A stretch of 64,000 nt of DNA from UBA8337 sp965221415 (GCA_965221415.1 OZ244887.1:62001-126000); one strand, 5' to 3'. Counted from the first letter of the stretch, positions 7,193-16,141 are shown. Made by a program: numbers and translations. Notes: generated by a model not told the origin, from the sequence alone.

Positions 7193-8539
7193 ATGCAAGA
7201 AGGTAGTCTCGGGGCGCCTCAGCGCCACCCGCTGGATTGGACGTCGGACGAATTTTACGACCGCGATGCCCTCGATGAAGAGGCGCGTCGCCAGTTCGAT
7301 ATCTGCCATGGCTGTCGGCGTTGTTTTAATCTCTGCGATAGTTTCCCGCGCCTTTTCGACCTGATTGATGAGAGCGAAAGCGGTGAGTTGGATAGCGTCA
7401 CCTCGGATGGTTTTGCACCTGTCGTCGATGCCTGCACCATGTGCGACATGTGTTTTATGACCAAATGTCCTTATGTGCCACCGCATGAGTTTAATCTCGA
7501 TTTTCCGCATTTGATGCTGCGCTATCGCGCGGTTGAGTTGAAGGAAAAAGGCAAAGCCCCCATGGTGCAAGCCCAGCTTGCGCAGATGGACCGCAATGGC
7601 ACGGCATTAGCACCGATTGCTCCGCTTGCCAATTGGGCTTCGAAAAAAGGCAACGCGCTCACCCGCCCCGCCATGCAGGCCGTGGCAGGCATTGATAAAA
7701 ATGCTGAATTGCCAAAATTTGTCGGCAAAACATTCGTCAAACGCGCCCAAGAAGCCGTAGCCTCAGGGGCGTATGACGCAAACCCCGCAGGGCCTGCCAA
7801 GGGGCGTGAAGCGGTGATTTTTGCAACCTGTTCGGTCAATTATAACAACCCGCAAGTCGGCGAAGCGGCGGCGAAAGTGCTTGCCCATCTGGGCGTTAAC
7901 GCCACGACCGATTACCCCGGCTGCTGCGGTATGCCGTATCTTGAACAAGGCGATATCGCCAAAGTCGCGGCGCAAGCTGAAAAAATTGCCGCCGCTTTGC
8001 GCCCTCTTGTTGATGCGGGTAAAGATATCATCACTCTGACGGCATCATGCGGCTTGATGTTCAAGTTTGAATGGCCGCTTCTGGTGCCAGATAATGAAGA
8101 TGTCAAAGCCCTGTCGGCTGCGACCAAAGATATTTCTGAATATGTCGTTGATATCGCCAATAAGGAGGGGTTGAGCGAGGGATTAAAAGCTGCCCCGCAA
8201 TCCATTTCGATGCATTTGGCGTGTCATGCGCGCGCCCAGAATATGGGCCCTAAATCGGCTGAATTATTGCGCCTTATCCCGCAAGCCGAAGTCGCTGTGG
8301 TCGAGCGTTGCTCAGGCCATGGCGGGACTTTCGGTGTTTTGAAGCCAACCCGTGATTTGGCGGTCAAGATTGGTCGCCCCGCAGCGCGTGCGGTGGCAAA
8401 AACCGAGCCCGACATTGTTTGTTCTGATTGTCCTTTGGCGGCGAAGCATTTGGTGCAGCTTGTCGACGATATCAACGAGGCCACCCCGCCAACGGCGTTA
8501 CACCCGATTGAGGTGTTTGCGGCGGCCTATCAACTTTAA
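7193..8539 (+). CDS. Heterodisulfide reductase-related Fe-S protein (GlpC/CCG-domain family)
   Basis: A 448-residue cytosolic or membrane-associated electron-transfer protein. The N-terminus has two [4Fe-4S] motifs: C38, C41, C44, C48 and C81, C84, C87, C92. The C-terminal half carries CCG-type repeats typical of GlpC/HdrB-like proteins, seen as TDYPGCCGMP, HLACHARAQNMG and RCSGHGGTFG. The substrate is unknown. It lies between a rubrerythrin lacking a rubredoxin domain and a DUF3501 gene. I recall this trio as recurring in proteobacteria, and it suggests the Fe-S protein feeds electrons to the diiron protein (inference). The ATG has an AGAGG site. Confidence 0.88.
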   Translation: MQEGSLGAPQRHPLDWTSDEFYDRDALDEEARRQFDICHGCRRCFNLCDSFPRLFDLIDESESGELDSVTSDGFAPVVDACTMCDMCFMTKCPYVPPHEFNLDFPHLMLRYRAVELKEKGKAPMVQAQLAQMDRNGTALAPIAPLANWASKKGNALTRPAMQAVAGIDKNAELPKFVGKTFVKRAQEAVASGAYDANPAGPAKGREAVIFATCSVNYNNPQVGEAAAKVLAHLGVNATTDYPGCCGMPYLEQGDIAKVAAQAEKIAAALRPLVDAGKDIITLTASCGLMFKFEWPLLVPDNEDVKALSAATKDISEYVVDIANKEGLSEGLKAAPQSISMHLACHARAQNMGPKSAELLRLIPQAEVAVVERCSGHGGTFGVLKPTRDLAVKIGRPAARAVAKTEPDIVCSDCPLAAKHLVQLVDDINEATPPTALHPIEVFAAAYQL

Positions 8540-8552
8540 GGAAACTTTTGCC

Positions 8553-9158
8553 ATGCCTAGCTCTAAGTCTAATTCTAAAATATTGACCAAGGAAGACATC
8601 CTCTCGCTCGATGCGTATCTTGAACAGCGCGACCAATTGCGGGCGGATATTTTGGTGCTGAAAAAGCCGCGACGCATCGATGTCGGCCCGCATGCGACGT
8701 TTTATTTTGAAAATTACGCGACGATGAAACAGCAGATTCAAGAAATGCTCTATATCGAAAAAGGCGGCGATGAGCAGCTAGAAGACGAGTTAGAGGCGTA
8801 TAATCCGATGGTGCCGCAAGGCGATGAGCTGACCGCGACGCTGATGTTTGAAATAGACAACCCCGTCCAGCGCGGCACTATTTTACGCTCTCTGACGGAT
8901 GTCGAACTGACGGCCTATGTCGAAGTTGGCGGCGTTAAAACCTACGCCACGCCCGAGCAAGATGTTGAACGCACCGCCGCTGACGGCAAGACATCATCGG
9001 TGCATTTTTTGCACTTTCGGTTTGCCGCAGACCAAATATCGCAATTCGGCACGCCCGAAACAAAAGTGATTCTAGGTATTGAGCATGAAAATTACCGCCA
9101 TATGACCGAGCTTTCGGAGACGACAAAGACCTCTCTCAAGGGCGATTTTGACGCTTAG
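8553..9158 (+). CDS. DUF3501 family protein
   Basis: A 201-residue protein starting at the ATG at 8553, 13 bases after the Fe-S protein, with a TAAGGAAAC ribosome site overlapping the previous stop. It begins ILTKEDILSLDAYLEQR and contains the RIDVGPHATFYFEN and HFLHFRF segments typical of DUF3501. The function is unknown. The family is found next to rubrerythrin and Hdr-like Fe-S proteins, so a partner role in peroxide or iron handling is inferred from neighbours. No signal peptide or membrane segment is seen. It overlaps the stop of the convergent SH3 gene by four bases. Confidence 0.85.
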   Translation: MPSSKSNSKILTKEDILSLDAYLEQRDQLRADILVLKKPRRIDVGPHATFYFENYATMKQQIQEMLYIEKGGDEQLEDELEAYNPMVPQGDELTATLMFEIDNPVQRGTILRSLTDVELTAYVEVGGVKTYATPEQDVERTAADGKTSSVHFLHFRFAADQISQFGTPETKVILGIEHENYRHMTELSETTKTSLKGDFDA

Positions 9159-9685
9159 TCGTTAAACTCAAACGCATATACACCCCACAACATATCGCGG
9201 TGTAGCCAGCCTTCATGGTCGCCTAAATCGACCTCGCACCATGCCGCTTCGCAATCTTCGAGCCGCCCGATGGCACCAGCTTGCACCAATGCGACAACCC
9301 CAGCAGTCGCATCAGGGCGATTGCGTAGCCGCAGCGCGTTGGCCGCTTGGCGTAAGATAACCGTGCGACTGCCGCGCAGCAGGCGCACATGCATCCAGCC
9401 TTCGCTGCCCTCATGGTCGCGAACTTTGCGCCATTGGCCATATTCGGCGATGATTTCGAGCGGTAAGCTGCGCCGTTGATATTGATAGAGCAGGGGATAA
9501 TCTGCGCCCGGCCCACGGCGCACATTGGCGTGGGTTTTATTAATCGCGGCAAAGCGCGGCAAAGGCAGACCGCTATCGCCCAATGGGCGTGTATCATAGG
9601 GAGCATTGGTGGTTTGTGCAGCCACCGAAGCACTCACCGAAACACTGACGACAACGCCCAAAAATATAATGACGAAACGATTCAT
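9155..9685 (-). CDS. Exported SH3-domain protein
   Basis: A 176-residue protein from the ATG at 9685, with an AAGGG site. The first 24 or so residues are a signal peptide (MNRFVIIFLGVVVSVSVSAS then AAQT). The mature part has two bacterial SH3-like modules. The first is recognised by NKTHANVRRGPGADYPLLY and YGQWRKVRDHEGSEGWMH, the second by RLRNRPDATAGVVALVQAG and CEVDLGDHEGWLHRDMLWG. Such proteins act in the periplasm, probably binding cell-wall peptides. It is the last gene of a minus-strand run, 25 bases after the MoeB-like gene. Confidence 0.85.
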   Translation of the reverse strand: MNRFVIIFLGVVVSVSVSASVAAQTTNAPYDTRPLGDSGLPLPRFAAINKTHANVRRGPGADYPLLYQYQRRSLPLEIIAEYGQWRKVRDHEGSEGWMHVRLLRGSRTVILRQAANALRLRNRPDATAGVVALVQAGAIGRLEDCEAAWCEVDLGDHEGWLHRDMLWGVYAFEFND

Positions 9686-9710
9686 GAACCCTTGATACAA
9701 AAGACCACCC

Positions 9711-10490
9711 CTATCGGCAAGAACCGTTATTGGGATTTTGCGGGTCCCATGCAAGCTTGACGGTGCGCGCACGTCCTGACAGGCCGTCATAAATCAACAA
9801 GCGTCCCGCCAGACTTTCGCCCGCGCCAGTAATTTCTTTTATCACTTCAAGCGCCTGCAAGCTGCCAATAATACCTGTGAGCGCACCGACTATCCCTGTG
9901 GCGGCGCAGTCTTCTTCGGCCTCATCAGTTTCAGGCGCGTGCGGCACGAGCGAGCGATAGCACGGCAAAGGTGTGCCATCGGCATCTGTTTGCCATGCTT
10001 TAAACGTGGCAAGCTGCCCGTCGAAACGACCCACCGCCCCAGAGACCAAAACCTTATGCGCCGCAAAACAAGCATCATTGACGATAAAGCGTGTGGCAAA
10101 ATTATCACAGGCATCGACGACCACATCATAGGGCGTGATTAAGGCGGCGACATTATCGTGTGTTAGCCGCACGGGATGCGTCACCAATTCTATATGCGGG
10201 TTGAGCTTTGCCAGATGCGCGGCCGCGACGCTTACTTTCGGCTCGCCAATATCTGCGTGTGTGAACAAAGTCTGGCGCTGTAAATTAGATAGAGCAACCG
10301 TGTCATCATCGACAAGGCCTAATGTGCCAACGCCACTGGCAGCGAGATATTGCGCCACTGGATGGCCGAGGCCGCCCATGCCGACGATAAGCACGCGCGC
10401 AGATTTTAGCTTTTGTTGCCCTGCGCCGCCAATTTCGCGTAGCAAAATATGGCGTTGATAACGCTCAATCTCGCTCTCGCTGAGGGTCAA
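9711..10490 (-). CDS. MoeB/ThiF/HesA family E1-like adenylyltransferase
   Basis: A 259-residue ubiquitin-E1-like enzyme that adenylates the C-terminus of a sulfur-carrier protein (MoaD or ThiS type). The nucleotide-binding GMGGLGHPVAQYL near residue 37, the RQTLF loop and the DACDNFATRFIVND motif are present. One cysteine remains in CYRSLVP and one in EEDCAATGIVG. The two CxxC zinc pairs of E. coli MoeB are not kept: CYRC is CYRS, and the C-terminal pair is replaced by NPNNGSCR. The start is a TTG at 10490 with an AAGGG site; cysK ends two bases upstream. The substrate cannot be assigned between MoaD and ThiS. Confidence 0.88.
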   Translation of the reverse strand: MTLSESEIERYQRHILLREIGGAGQQKLKSARVLIVGMGGLGHPVAQYLAASGVGTLGLVDDDTVALSNLQRQTLFTHADIGEPKVSVAAAHLAKLNPHIELVTHPVRLTHDNVAALITPYDVVVDACDNFATRFIVNDACFAAHKVLVSGAVGRFDGQLATFKAWQTDADGTPLPCYRSLVPHAPETDEAEEDCAATGIVGALTGIIGSLQALEVIKEITGAGESLAGRLLIYDGLSGRARTVKLAWDPQNPNNGSCR

Positions 10491-10492
10491 AA

Positions 10493-11452
10493 TTACAGCC
10501 CTTCAAACAGGGCGGTCGACAGATAACGCTCGGCAAAGCTGGGCAAAATAACCACGATATTTTTGCCCGCCATATCGCTTTGATTGCCGACTTCTAACGC
10601 CGCCGCAATCGCCGCACCAGAGCTGATGCCCCCTGGCACGCCTTCGAGGCGCGCTAATTGGCGCGCCGTTTCAAAAGCGGTCTCATTGCCGATGGTGATG
10701 ATTTTGTCGACCAAATCGGCTTGCAGATTATTGGGAACAAAGCCCGCGCCAATGCCTTGGATCTTATGCGCACCACCCGCCCCACCAGACAAGACGGGGC
10801 TATCTTCAGGCTCGACAGCAATCATTTGCAAAGCGGGGTTGCGCGGCTTTAACACCGAGCCAATACCCGTAAACGTGCCGCCCGTGCCAACACCAGAGAC
10901 GATGGCATCGACATTGCCATTGGTATCGTTCCAGATTTCTTCCGCCGTGGTCGCACGGTGAATCGCTGGATTGGCCGGATTGTTAAATTGCTGCGGCATC
11001 ACCCAACTCGGGTTTTCGGCGAGCAATTCTTCAGCCCGTGTAATCGCCCCCTTCATGCCTTTTTCGGCAGGGGTGAGGTCAAGCTCCGCACCCAGCAGCA
11101 AAAGCATTTTGCGACGCTCCATCGACATGCTTTCGGGCATGCACAAAATCAGCCGATAGCCCTTCGCCGCACACGCAAAAGCCAGCGCAATGCCCGTATT
11201 GCCAGAGGTCGGCTCGACAATCACCCCATTAGGCGTGAGGCTACCATCACTTTCCATCGCCTCGACCATGGCCACGCCGATGCGGTCTTTGACACTGGCG
11301 ATGGGGTTAAAAAACTCAAGCTTGGCAAGAATATTGGCACGACACCCATGCTCCGCCGCGATGCGGTTTAATTGTATAATCGGCGTATTGCCAATGGTCT
11401 CGGTGATTGATTGATAAATCTGGCCACGGCCGGGTTTACTATCCTTATCCAT
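10493..11452 (-). CDS. cysK: Cysteine synthase A (O-acetylserine sulfhydrylase)
   Basis: A 319-residue fold-type II PLP enzyme making cysteine from O-acetylserine and sulfide. The PLP lysine is K55 in NPIASVKDRIG. The substrate loop is EPTSGNTGIALAF and the phosphate-binding glycines are VGTGGTFTG. The C-terminal PGGISSGAA motif is also present. It lies 24 bases after an Rrf2-family regulator gene and directly before the MoeB-like gene, so sulfur assimilation and sulfur-carrier activation appear co-expressed. Length and motifs are normal. Confidence 0.95.
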   Translation of the reverse strand: MDKDSKPGRGQIYQSITETIGNTPIIQLNRIAAEHGCRANILAKLEFFNPIASVKDRIGVAMVEAMESDGSLTPNGVIVEPTSGNTGIALAFACAAKGYRLILCMPESMSMERRKMLLLLGAELDLTPAEKGMKGAITRAEELLAENPSWVMPQQFNNPANPAIHRATTAEEIWNDTNGNVDAIVSGVGTGGTFTGIGSVLKPRNPALQMIAVEPEDSPVLSGGAGGAHKIQGIGAGFVPNNLQADLVDKIITIGNETAFETARQLARLEGVPGGISSGAAIAAALEVGNQSDMAGKNIVVILPSFAERYLSTALFEGL

Positions 11453-11476
11453 CTTTGGTCTCCTTAATATATTGGC

Positions 11477-11911
11477 TCAAATTGTGAAATCGCCCTCATC
11501 GCGACGGCTTTGTTCGGTATTGCGGCACAAGTCAGCAATCGTGGTGTCGCCGACTGCCGCGCTTAGCGCGGTCTGTAACTGGCCATGAAACGGTGCGATA
11601 ATATCGCGGTTCAGCTCAGACTTTGACCCCATCCCATCATTTTCTTTATCGAGCTGTTCAATCAGCTCAAAGATTTCTTTGACACTGATGCGCCGCCTCT
11701 CGCGCGCCAGACGATAGCCGCCACGGGGGCCTCGCACACCGCGCAATATATTGGCTTTCACCAGCGCTTGCATAATCTGTTCGAGATAGCGTTGCGGCAC
11801 GCCTTGGCGGGCGGTAATTTCGCGCGCTTGCACCGGATTGGGGCGCGCATGTAGTGCCACATCTAGCACGGCTTCCAAGGCCATGAGAGATTTGCGTGAG
11901 AGCTGAATCAT
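11477..11911 (-). CDS. Rrf2-family transcriptional regulator without Fe-S cysteines
   Basis: A 144-residue winged-helix regulator of the Rrf2 family, beginning MIQLSRKSLMALEAVLDVAL. The recognition helix region is QGVPQRYLEQIMQAL and the wing is GVRGPRGGYRLAR. Only one cysteine (in ADLCRNTEQ) is present, so the three-cysteine cluster site of IscR is missing. Cysteine-poor Rrf2 proteins next to cysK recall CymR, which partners with CysK to sense cysteine status; that role is inference here. The ATG overlaps the dut stop by four bases, so it is translated with dut and coaBC. Confidence 0.88.
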   Translation of the reverse strand: MIQLSRKSLMALEAVLDVALHARPNPVQAREITARQGVPQRYLEQIMQALVKANILRGVRGPRGGYRLARERRRISVKEIFELIEQLDKENDGMGSKSELNRDIIAPFHGQLQTALSAAVGDTTIADLCRNTEQSRRDEGDFTI

Positions 11912-12381
11912 GGTTTTCCTTCTGCCGCATCTGTGCCTGTCGAGCCAAACCCGCCGCCCCCACGTGCCGTGTCGTCCAACAGCTCGACTTCGACCAGTTC
12001 GGCTTGCACGACGGGGGCGATAATCATTTGTGCGATGCGCATATTGCGCTCAATGGTGAAGGGCTTGTCGCCGAGATTAATCAAGATGATTTTCACTTCG
12101 CCGCGATAGTCGCTGTCGATAGTGCCGGGTGTATTCAATACGGTGATGCCGTTTTTGGCCGCCAGACCTGAGCGTGGTCGCACTTGGGCTTCATAGCCTT
12201 GCGGCATCGCCATTGTCAGGCCAGTTGGAATGAGCGCATGTGCGCTTGGTGCGAGGGTGATGGTCTCGCCATCGGCGAGGGCAGCGCGCAAATCCATACC
12301 AGCAGCCTCTGGGGTTTCATAAGCGGGCAAAGCAAGCCCTTGGGCGTGGTCTAAAAGCTTAATGTTGATGCGGGGTGTCAT
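11908..12381 (-). CDS. dut: dUTP diphosphatase (dUTPase)
   Basis: A 157-residue trimeric dUTPase that hydrolyses dUTP to dUMP, keeping uracil out of DNA and feeding dTMP synthesis. All five motifs are visible: AAGMDLRA, the PRSGLA loop, NTPGTIDSDYRGE with the catalytic aspartate, RIAQMI, and the C-terminal P-loop-like RGGGGFGSTG. It overlaps coaBC upstream and the Rrf2 gene downstream by four bases each. The coaBC-dut pairing is common in bacteria. Confidence 0.96.
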   Translation of the reverse strand: MTPRINIKLLDHAQGLALPAYETPEAAGMDLRAALADGETITLAPSAHALIPTGLTMAMPQGYEAQVRPRSGLAAKNGITVLNTPGTIDSDYRGEVKIILINLGDKPFTIERNMRIAQMIIAPVVQAELVEVELLDDTARGGGGFGSTGTDAAEGKP

Positions 12382-13616
12382 TTTGAATCCTTAAAATAAT
12401 CGGCGATGCGGGCTGCTAGCTTTTGCGCTGTGGCGATTTTGCTCATTCGACCAAAAGCCTCAGCCCCTGTGCTATTTATCAAAGTGACGGCGTTGTCATC
12501 ACCGCCCATCACGCCGCCTTCAATCGTCTCTTCGGGTGCGCCCGTGCCGTCGGTTGCGACATTATTGGCGACAATCCAGTCGCATTTCTTGCGGCTTAAT
12601 TTATCCGTGGCATAGGCCTCAACATTATGCGTTTCGGCAGCAAACCCGATGAGCAAATCTGGTTTTTGCGCCGTGTCCGCGAGGCTTGCCAAAATATCCG
12701 GCGTCTCGCGCAAGCTAATATGGTCTATCGGCTGGTCGCTTTTTTTGATTTTTTGCGTGCCATATGTGTCAGGTCGCCAATCCGCCACCGCCGCTGTCAT
12801 CACCGCGCTGTCGAGCGGCAATAAGTCATGGCAGGCATCATACATTTGCTGCGCGGTTTCCACGCGGTGCGTGGTGACGTGCGCGGGGTCGTTCAAGGCG
12901 GTCGGGCCAGAGACCAGATGCACATCTGCGCCCAAAGCCGCCAAAGCTTCGGCGATGGCGTAGCCCTGTTTGCCAGATGACCGATTGGCGATATAGCGCA
13001 CCGGGTCAATCGGCTCGTGAGTGGGGCCGGCGGTGACCAAAATTTTGCGCCCGCTTAAACACGGCGCATCTGCCGTATCGGGTGCATTCAGCATGGCGGC
13101 GGCGTGCGCGGCAATCTCGTTTGGTTCGCTCATCCGCCCGAAGCCATGTTCGCCGCACGCCATATCGCCTTTATCGGGGCCGATAATGGCGATGCCGTCT
13201 TGTTTGAGTTGTGCCAGATTGCGCTGCGTAGCGGCATGTTCCCACATGCGCACATTCATCGCGGGCGCCAACATGACAGGCTTATCGGTGGCCAGCAAAG
13301 TGGTCGATGCCAAATCATTGGCGATGCCTTGGGCGGCTTTGGCCATTAAATCGGCCGTGGCAGGAGCAACCAAAATCAGGTCAGCATCGCGCGATAATTG
13401 AATATGCCCCATCTCGGTTTCATCGGTCAGGTCAAACAGGTTTTCATAAACCTTATCGCCCGATAGCGATGCCAAAGATAGGGGCGCGACAAATTGCTCG
13501 GCAGCTGCGGTCATCAAACACCGCACAGCAAGCCCATGGCCGCGCAAGCTGCGCACCAATTCAGGCACTTTATAAGCAGCGATGCCGCCGCCAATGATGA
13601 GTAAAACGCGTTTCAT
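12378..13616 (-). CDS. coaBC: Bifunctional phosphopantothenoylcysteine decarboxylase / phosphopantothenate-cysteine ligase
   Basis: A 412-residue fusion carrying two steps of coenzyme A synthesis. The N-terminal CoaC flavoprotein half (about 1-180) shows the catalytic H71 in ETEMGHIQLSRDADL, the LAPAMNVRMW substrate motif and the MACGEHGFGRM flap cysteine. The C-terminal CoaB half (about 190-412) shows TAGPTHEPIDPVRYIANR and SSGKQGYAIAEAL. It is the first gene of a tightly overlapping run coaBC-dut-rrf2-cysK. The 95-base AT-rich gap before it separates it from ubiB and probably holds its promoter. Confidence 0.96.
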   Translation of the reverse strand: MKRVLLIIGGGIAAYKVPELVRSLRGHGLAVRCLMTAAAEQFVAPLSLASLSGDKVYENLFDLTDETEMGHIQLSRDADLILVAPATADLMAKAAQGIANDLASTTLLATDKPVMLAPAMNVRMWEHAATQRNLAQLKQDGIAIIGPDKGDMACGEHGFGRMSEPNEIAAHAAAMLNAPDTADAPCLSGRKILVTAGPTHEPIDPVRYIANRSSGKQGYAIAEALAALGADVHLVSGPTALNDPAHVTTHRVETAQQMYDACHDLLPLDSAVMTAAVADWRPDTYGTQKIKKSDQPIDHISLRETPDILASLADTAQKPDLLIGFAAETHNVEAYATDKLSRKKCDWIVANNVATDGTGAPEETIEGGVMGGDDNAVTLINSTGAEAFGRMSKIATAQKLAARIADYFKDSK

Positions 13617-13711
13617 ATCGCGATAGACCTCGTTGGTTATGATGGGCGTACTCTAATTTTCCAAAAAAAATATGTAAATAAGAATTTTGCCAAATATCAA
13701 ATTAATTGACT

Positions 13712-15265
13712 TTATAGATTACTAAAAGCAATCGCTGCCAGTGCCGTGGCGGCGGCCAAAATGGCAAGCCCGCGCGCCCATAAGTCGCTTTGCGATGTCG
13801 TTTTTTGGGGCGTGGGGTTCTGTGCCTCTGTGTGCGCTAAATCTTCTAAGGCCGCAGCGCCCCGCTCAATTTGTGCCAGCGTATCGGGCAGGCGGCGCAG
13901 CATGGTTAGGCTGCGGCCAGCGTTTTTGCGCATATCGTGCAATATCGCCTCAGGCCCGATTTGGCGGCGCAACCAATCGGCAACCAAATGCTCGCTAGCG
14001 TCCCAAATATTGACTTTGGAGTCAAAGCTGCGCGCGACACCCTCGACGCTCACCATGGTTTTTTGCAGCAGCAAAAGTTGCGGCTGGGTGGTCATGTCGA
14101 ATTGTTCGGTAATGGCAAATAGCTGACCAAGCACGCGCGCCATAGAAATATCATCGGCATCATGGTCGCGAATCGGCTCGCCCACCGAGCGCAAGGCTTG
14201 GGCGAACTCGTGGACATCATGGTGGGCTGGCACATAGCCCGCTTCGATATGCACCTCAGCCAATGCCACATAATCGCGGGTGATAAAGCCGTGCAATATC
14301 TCGGCTAGAAAGCGGCGACTATCGACATCGAGGCGACCGCAAATGCCCAAATCAATGGCCATAATCGTACCGTCTTTTTGCACCAGCAAATTGCCTTGAT
14401 GCATGTCCGCGTGGAAAAATCCATCGCGCAGCACCAAGGATAAAAAAGTTTGCAGCAGCCGTGTGGCAAGCTCTGACAAATCGTGGCCATCGCGGATGAG
14501 GGCATCGACATCGGAAGCCGGCACGCCGTCCACCCAGCCCATGGTCAGCACGCGTCGGCTGCTCGCATCCCAAATAATGCTCGGCACACCAAAGCGTTCA
14601 TCGTCTTGGGTGTTCTCGCCCATTTCGGACAAGGCGGCGGCTTCCATGCGAAAATCTGTCTCGCCATTTATCGACCGCGCCAGTGTGGTGATGGCATCGA
14701 CGGGACGCAAGCGATGGGTGGCGGGGAAGAAGCGCTCCGCCAATCCCGCCATGCGCGCCAACATATCGAGCTCGCTTTTTAAGCGCTCATCAATGCCGGG
14801 GCGCAAGATTTTGACCGCGAGTTTTTCGCCCGTCTGCGCATGGGTCGCCTGATGGACTTGCGCAATCGAGGCGGCAGCGATGGGCGCGCTCATATCGGTG
14901 ATGATGGATTTCGGATGACCCGGGGGAAAGGCCAACTCAGCGTTTAAAATACGGCTTACTTGTTGGTCGCTAAAAGGCGGCAAGCGGTCTTGCAAATGGG
15001 TCAGGTCTTTGGCCATGGCAAGGCCGATAATATCGGGTCGCGTGGCCAAGAATTGCCCCAGCTTAATATAAGTCGGCCCCAATTTGCGGATGCTGTCCGA
15101 CAGAGCTTTGCCGCGTTGGCCTTCGCGAAACCGTTTGGCACCAAAAGTGAAAATGCGTCGTGCGATGCGTATGCGGCGCGGGGCTTGGGTGTAAAAATCG
15201 GGCGGCAGCAAAGCATCTTGTGCCAGCAGCAATCTTAACATGCGGATGAGACGAAACAGGCGCAT
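13712..15265 (-). CDS. ubiB: Ubiquinone biosynthesis ATPase/kinase-like protein UbiB
   Basis: A 517-residue ABC1/ADCK-type protein needed for aerobic ubiquinone synthesis, anchored at the inner membrane. The family KxGQ motif is in KLGPTYIKLGQFLATRPD. The alanine-rich nucleotide loop is PIAAASIAQVHQA, the lysine is in LAVKILRPG, and the catalytic region is HADMHQGNLL followed by MAIDLGICGRL. The C-terminus ends in a hydrophobic anchor (GLAILAAATALAAIAF). The ATG at 15265 follows the ubiE stop by four bases; an upstream TTG at 15301 would overlap ubiE and is less likely. Confidence 0.95.
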   Translation of the reverse strand: MRLFRLIRMLRLLLAQDALLPPDFYTQAPRRIRIARRIFTFGAKRFREGQRGKALSDSIRKLGPTYIKLGQFLATRPDIIGLAMAKDLTHLQDRLPPFSDQQVSRILNAELAFPPGHPKSIITDMSAPIAAASIAQVHQATHAQTGEKLAVKILRPGIDERLKSELDMLARMAGLAERFFPATHRLRPVDAITTLARSINGETDFRMEAAALSEMGENTQDDERFGVPSIIWDASSRRVLTMGWVDGVPASDVDALIRDGHDLSELATRLLQTFLSLVLRDGFFHADMHQGNLLVQKDGTIMAIDLGICGRLDVDSRRFLAEILHGFITRDYVALAEVHIEAGYVPAHHDVHEFAQALRSVGEPIRDHDADDISMARVLGQLFAITEQFDMTTQPQLLLLQKTMVSVEGVARSFDSKVNIWDASEHLVADWLRRQIGPEAILHDMRKNAGRSLTMLRRLPDTLAQIERGAAALEDLAHTEAQNPTPQKTTSQSDLWARGLAILAAATALAAIAFSNL

Positions 15266-15269
15266 GGCA

Positions 15270-16046
15270 CTAGCGTTTCCAGCCCATATGCAAAGCGGCA
15301 ATGCCGCCCGTCATCAGCTGATATTGGGGACGCGCAAAACCTGCGGCATCGAGCTCGTCTAAAAAGGCGCGCGCGGGGGGAAATTGGCGAATACTTTCGA
15401 CCAGATATTGATACGCTTGGCGCTCGCCCGTCACCGCTTCGCCGATGCGCGGGATGAGTGCAAATGAATAGGCATCATAGGCTTTTTGCAGCCATTGGCT
15501 CGGCATATGCGAAAACTCAAGACAAACAAAACGTCCGCCGGGGCGCAAGACGCGGTGCATATCTTTAAGCGCGACATCGCGATGCGTCACATTGCGAATA
15601 CCAAAGGCGATGCTCACCATATCGACGCTATTGTCAGCTAGCGGCAAGGCCTCGGCGGTGCCGGTTAGGAAATCAACATCATAACCCTCATTGCGCGCCC
15701 GCGTGCTACCTACCCGCACCATTTGCGTATTGGCATCAATGACGCATGCTTTCAGCGTGCTGCGTAATTTTTGCGCCCGTGTCACCGCCCGAAAAGCAAT
15801 ATCGCCCGTCCCCCCTGCGACATCGACCAGTCGCAAATGGCTATTGGGTCGGATATGCAAAGCGTCAATCATCCGCCGCTTCCACACCCGATGCAGCCCC
15901 GCCGACATCACATCATTCATCAGATCATAACGCTGTGCGACGCTGTCAAAAACGCCCCGCACAAGCGCCTGCTTTTGTGCTATATCAACCGAGCGGAAGC
16001 CAAAATGGGTCGCGCCCGTCTTGTGATTTTCACCATACTCATCCAT
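15270..16046 (-). CDS. ubiE: Demethylmenaquinone/demethoxyubiquinol C-methyltransferase UbiE
   Basis: A 258-residue SAM-dependent methyltransferase of quinone synthesis. Motif I is VDVAGGTGDIAFR, and the UbiE signature GTAEALPLADNSVDMVSIAF with FGIRNVTH follows. The post motif RVLRPGGRFVCLEFSH is present. The frame is open much further upstream, to 16313, but that part overlaps mutM on the other strand; the ATG at 16046 gives the normal N-terminus and length. The divergent mutM starts 95 bases away. Followed by ubiB, as in most alphaproteobacteria. Confidence 0.95.
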   Translation of the reverse strand: MDEYGENHKTGATHFGFRSVDIAQKQALVRGVFDSVAQRYDLMNDVMSAGLHRVWKRRMIDALHIRPNSHLRLVDVAGGTGDIAFRAVTRAQKLRSTLKACVIDANTQMVRVGSTRARNEGYDVDFLTGTAEALPLADNSVDMVSIAFGIRNVTHRDVALKDMHRVLRPGGRFVCLEFSHMPSQWLQKAYDAYSFALIPRIGEAVTGERQAYQYLVESIRQFPPARAFLDELDAAGFARPQYQLMTGGIAALHMGWKR

Positions 16047-16141
16047 TGGCGCGGACGATAGCCGATACAAGGCGCAAAGGCAAAGAGAACAAGCAGCCAA
16101 AATGCTTGTGTGTGGGGCGCGCGCAGGCCTATGATGGGCGC

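Noticed and set aside
15746..16141. Long N-terminal extension of mutM
   Set aside because: Catalysis requires proline directly after the initiator Met, which fixes the start at 16142.
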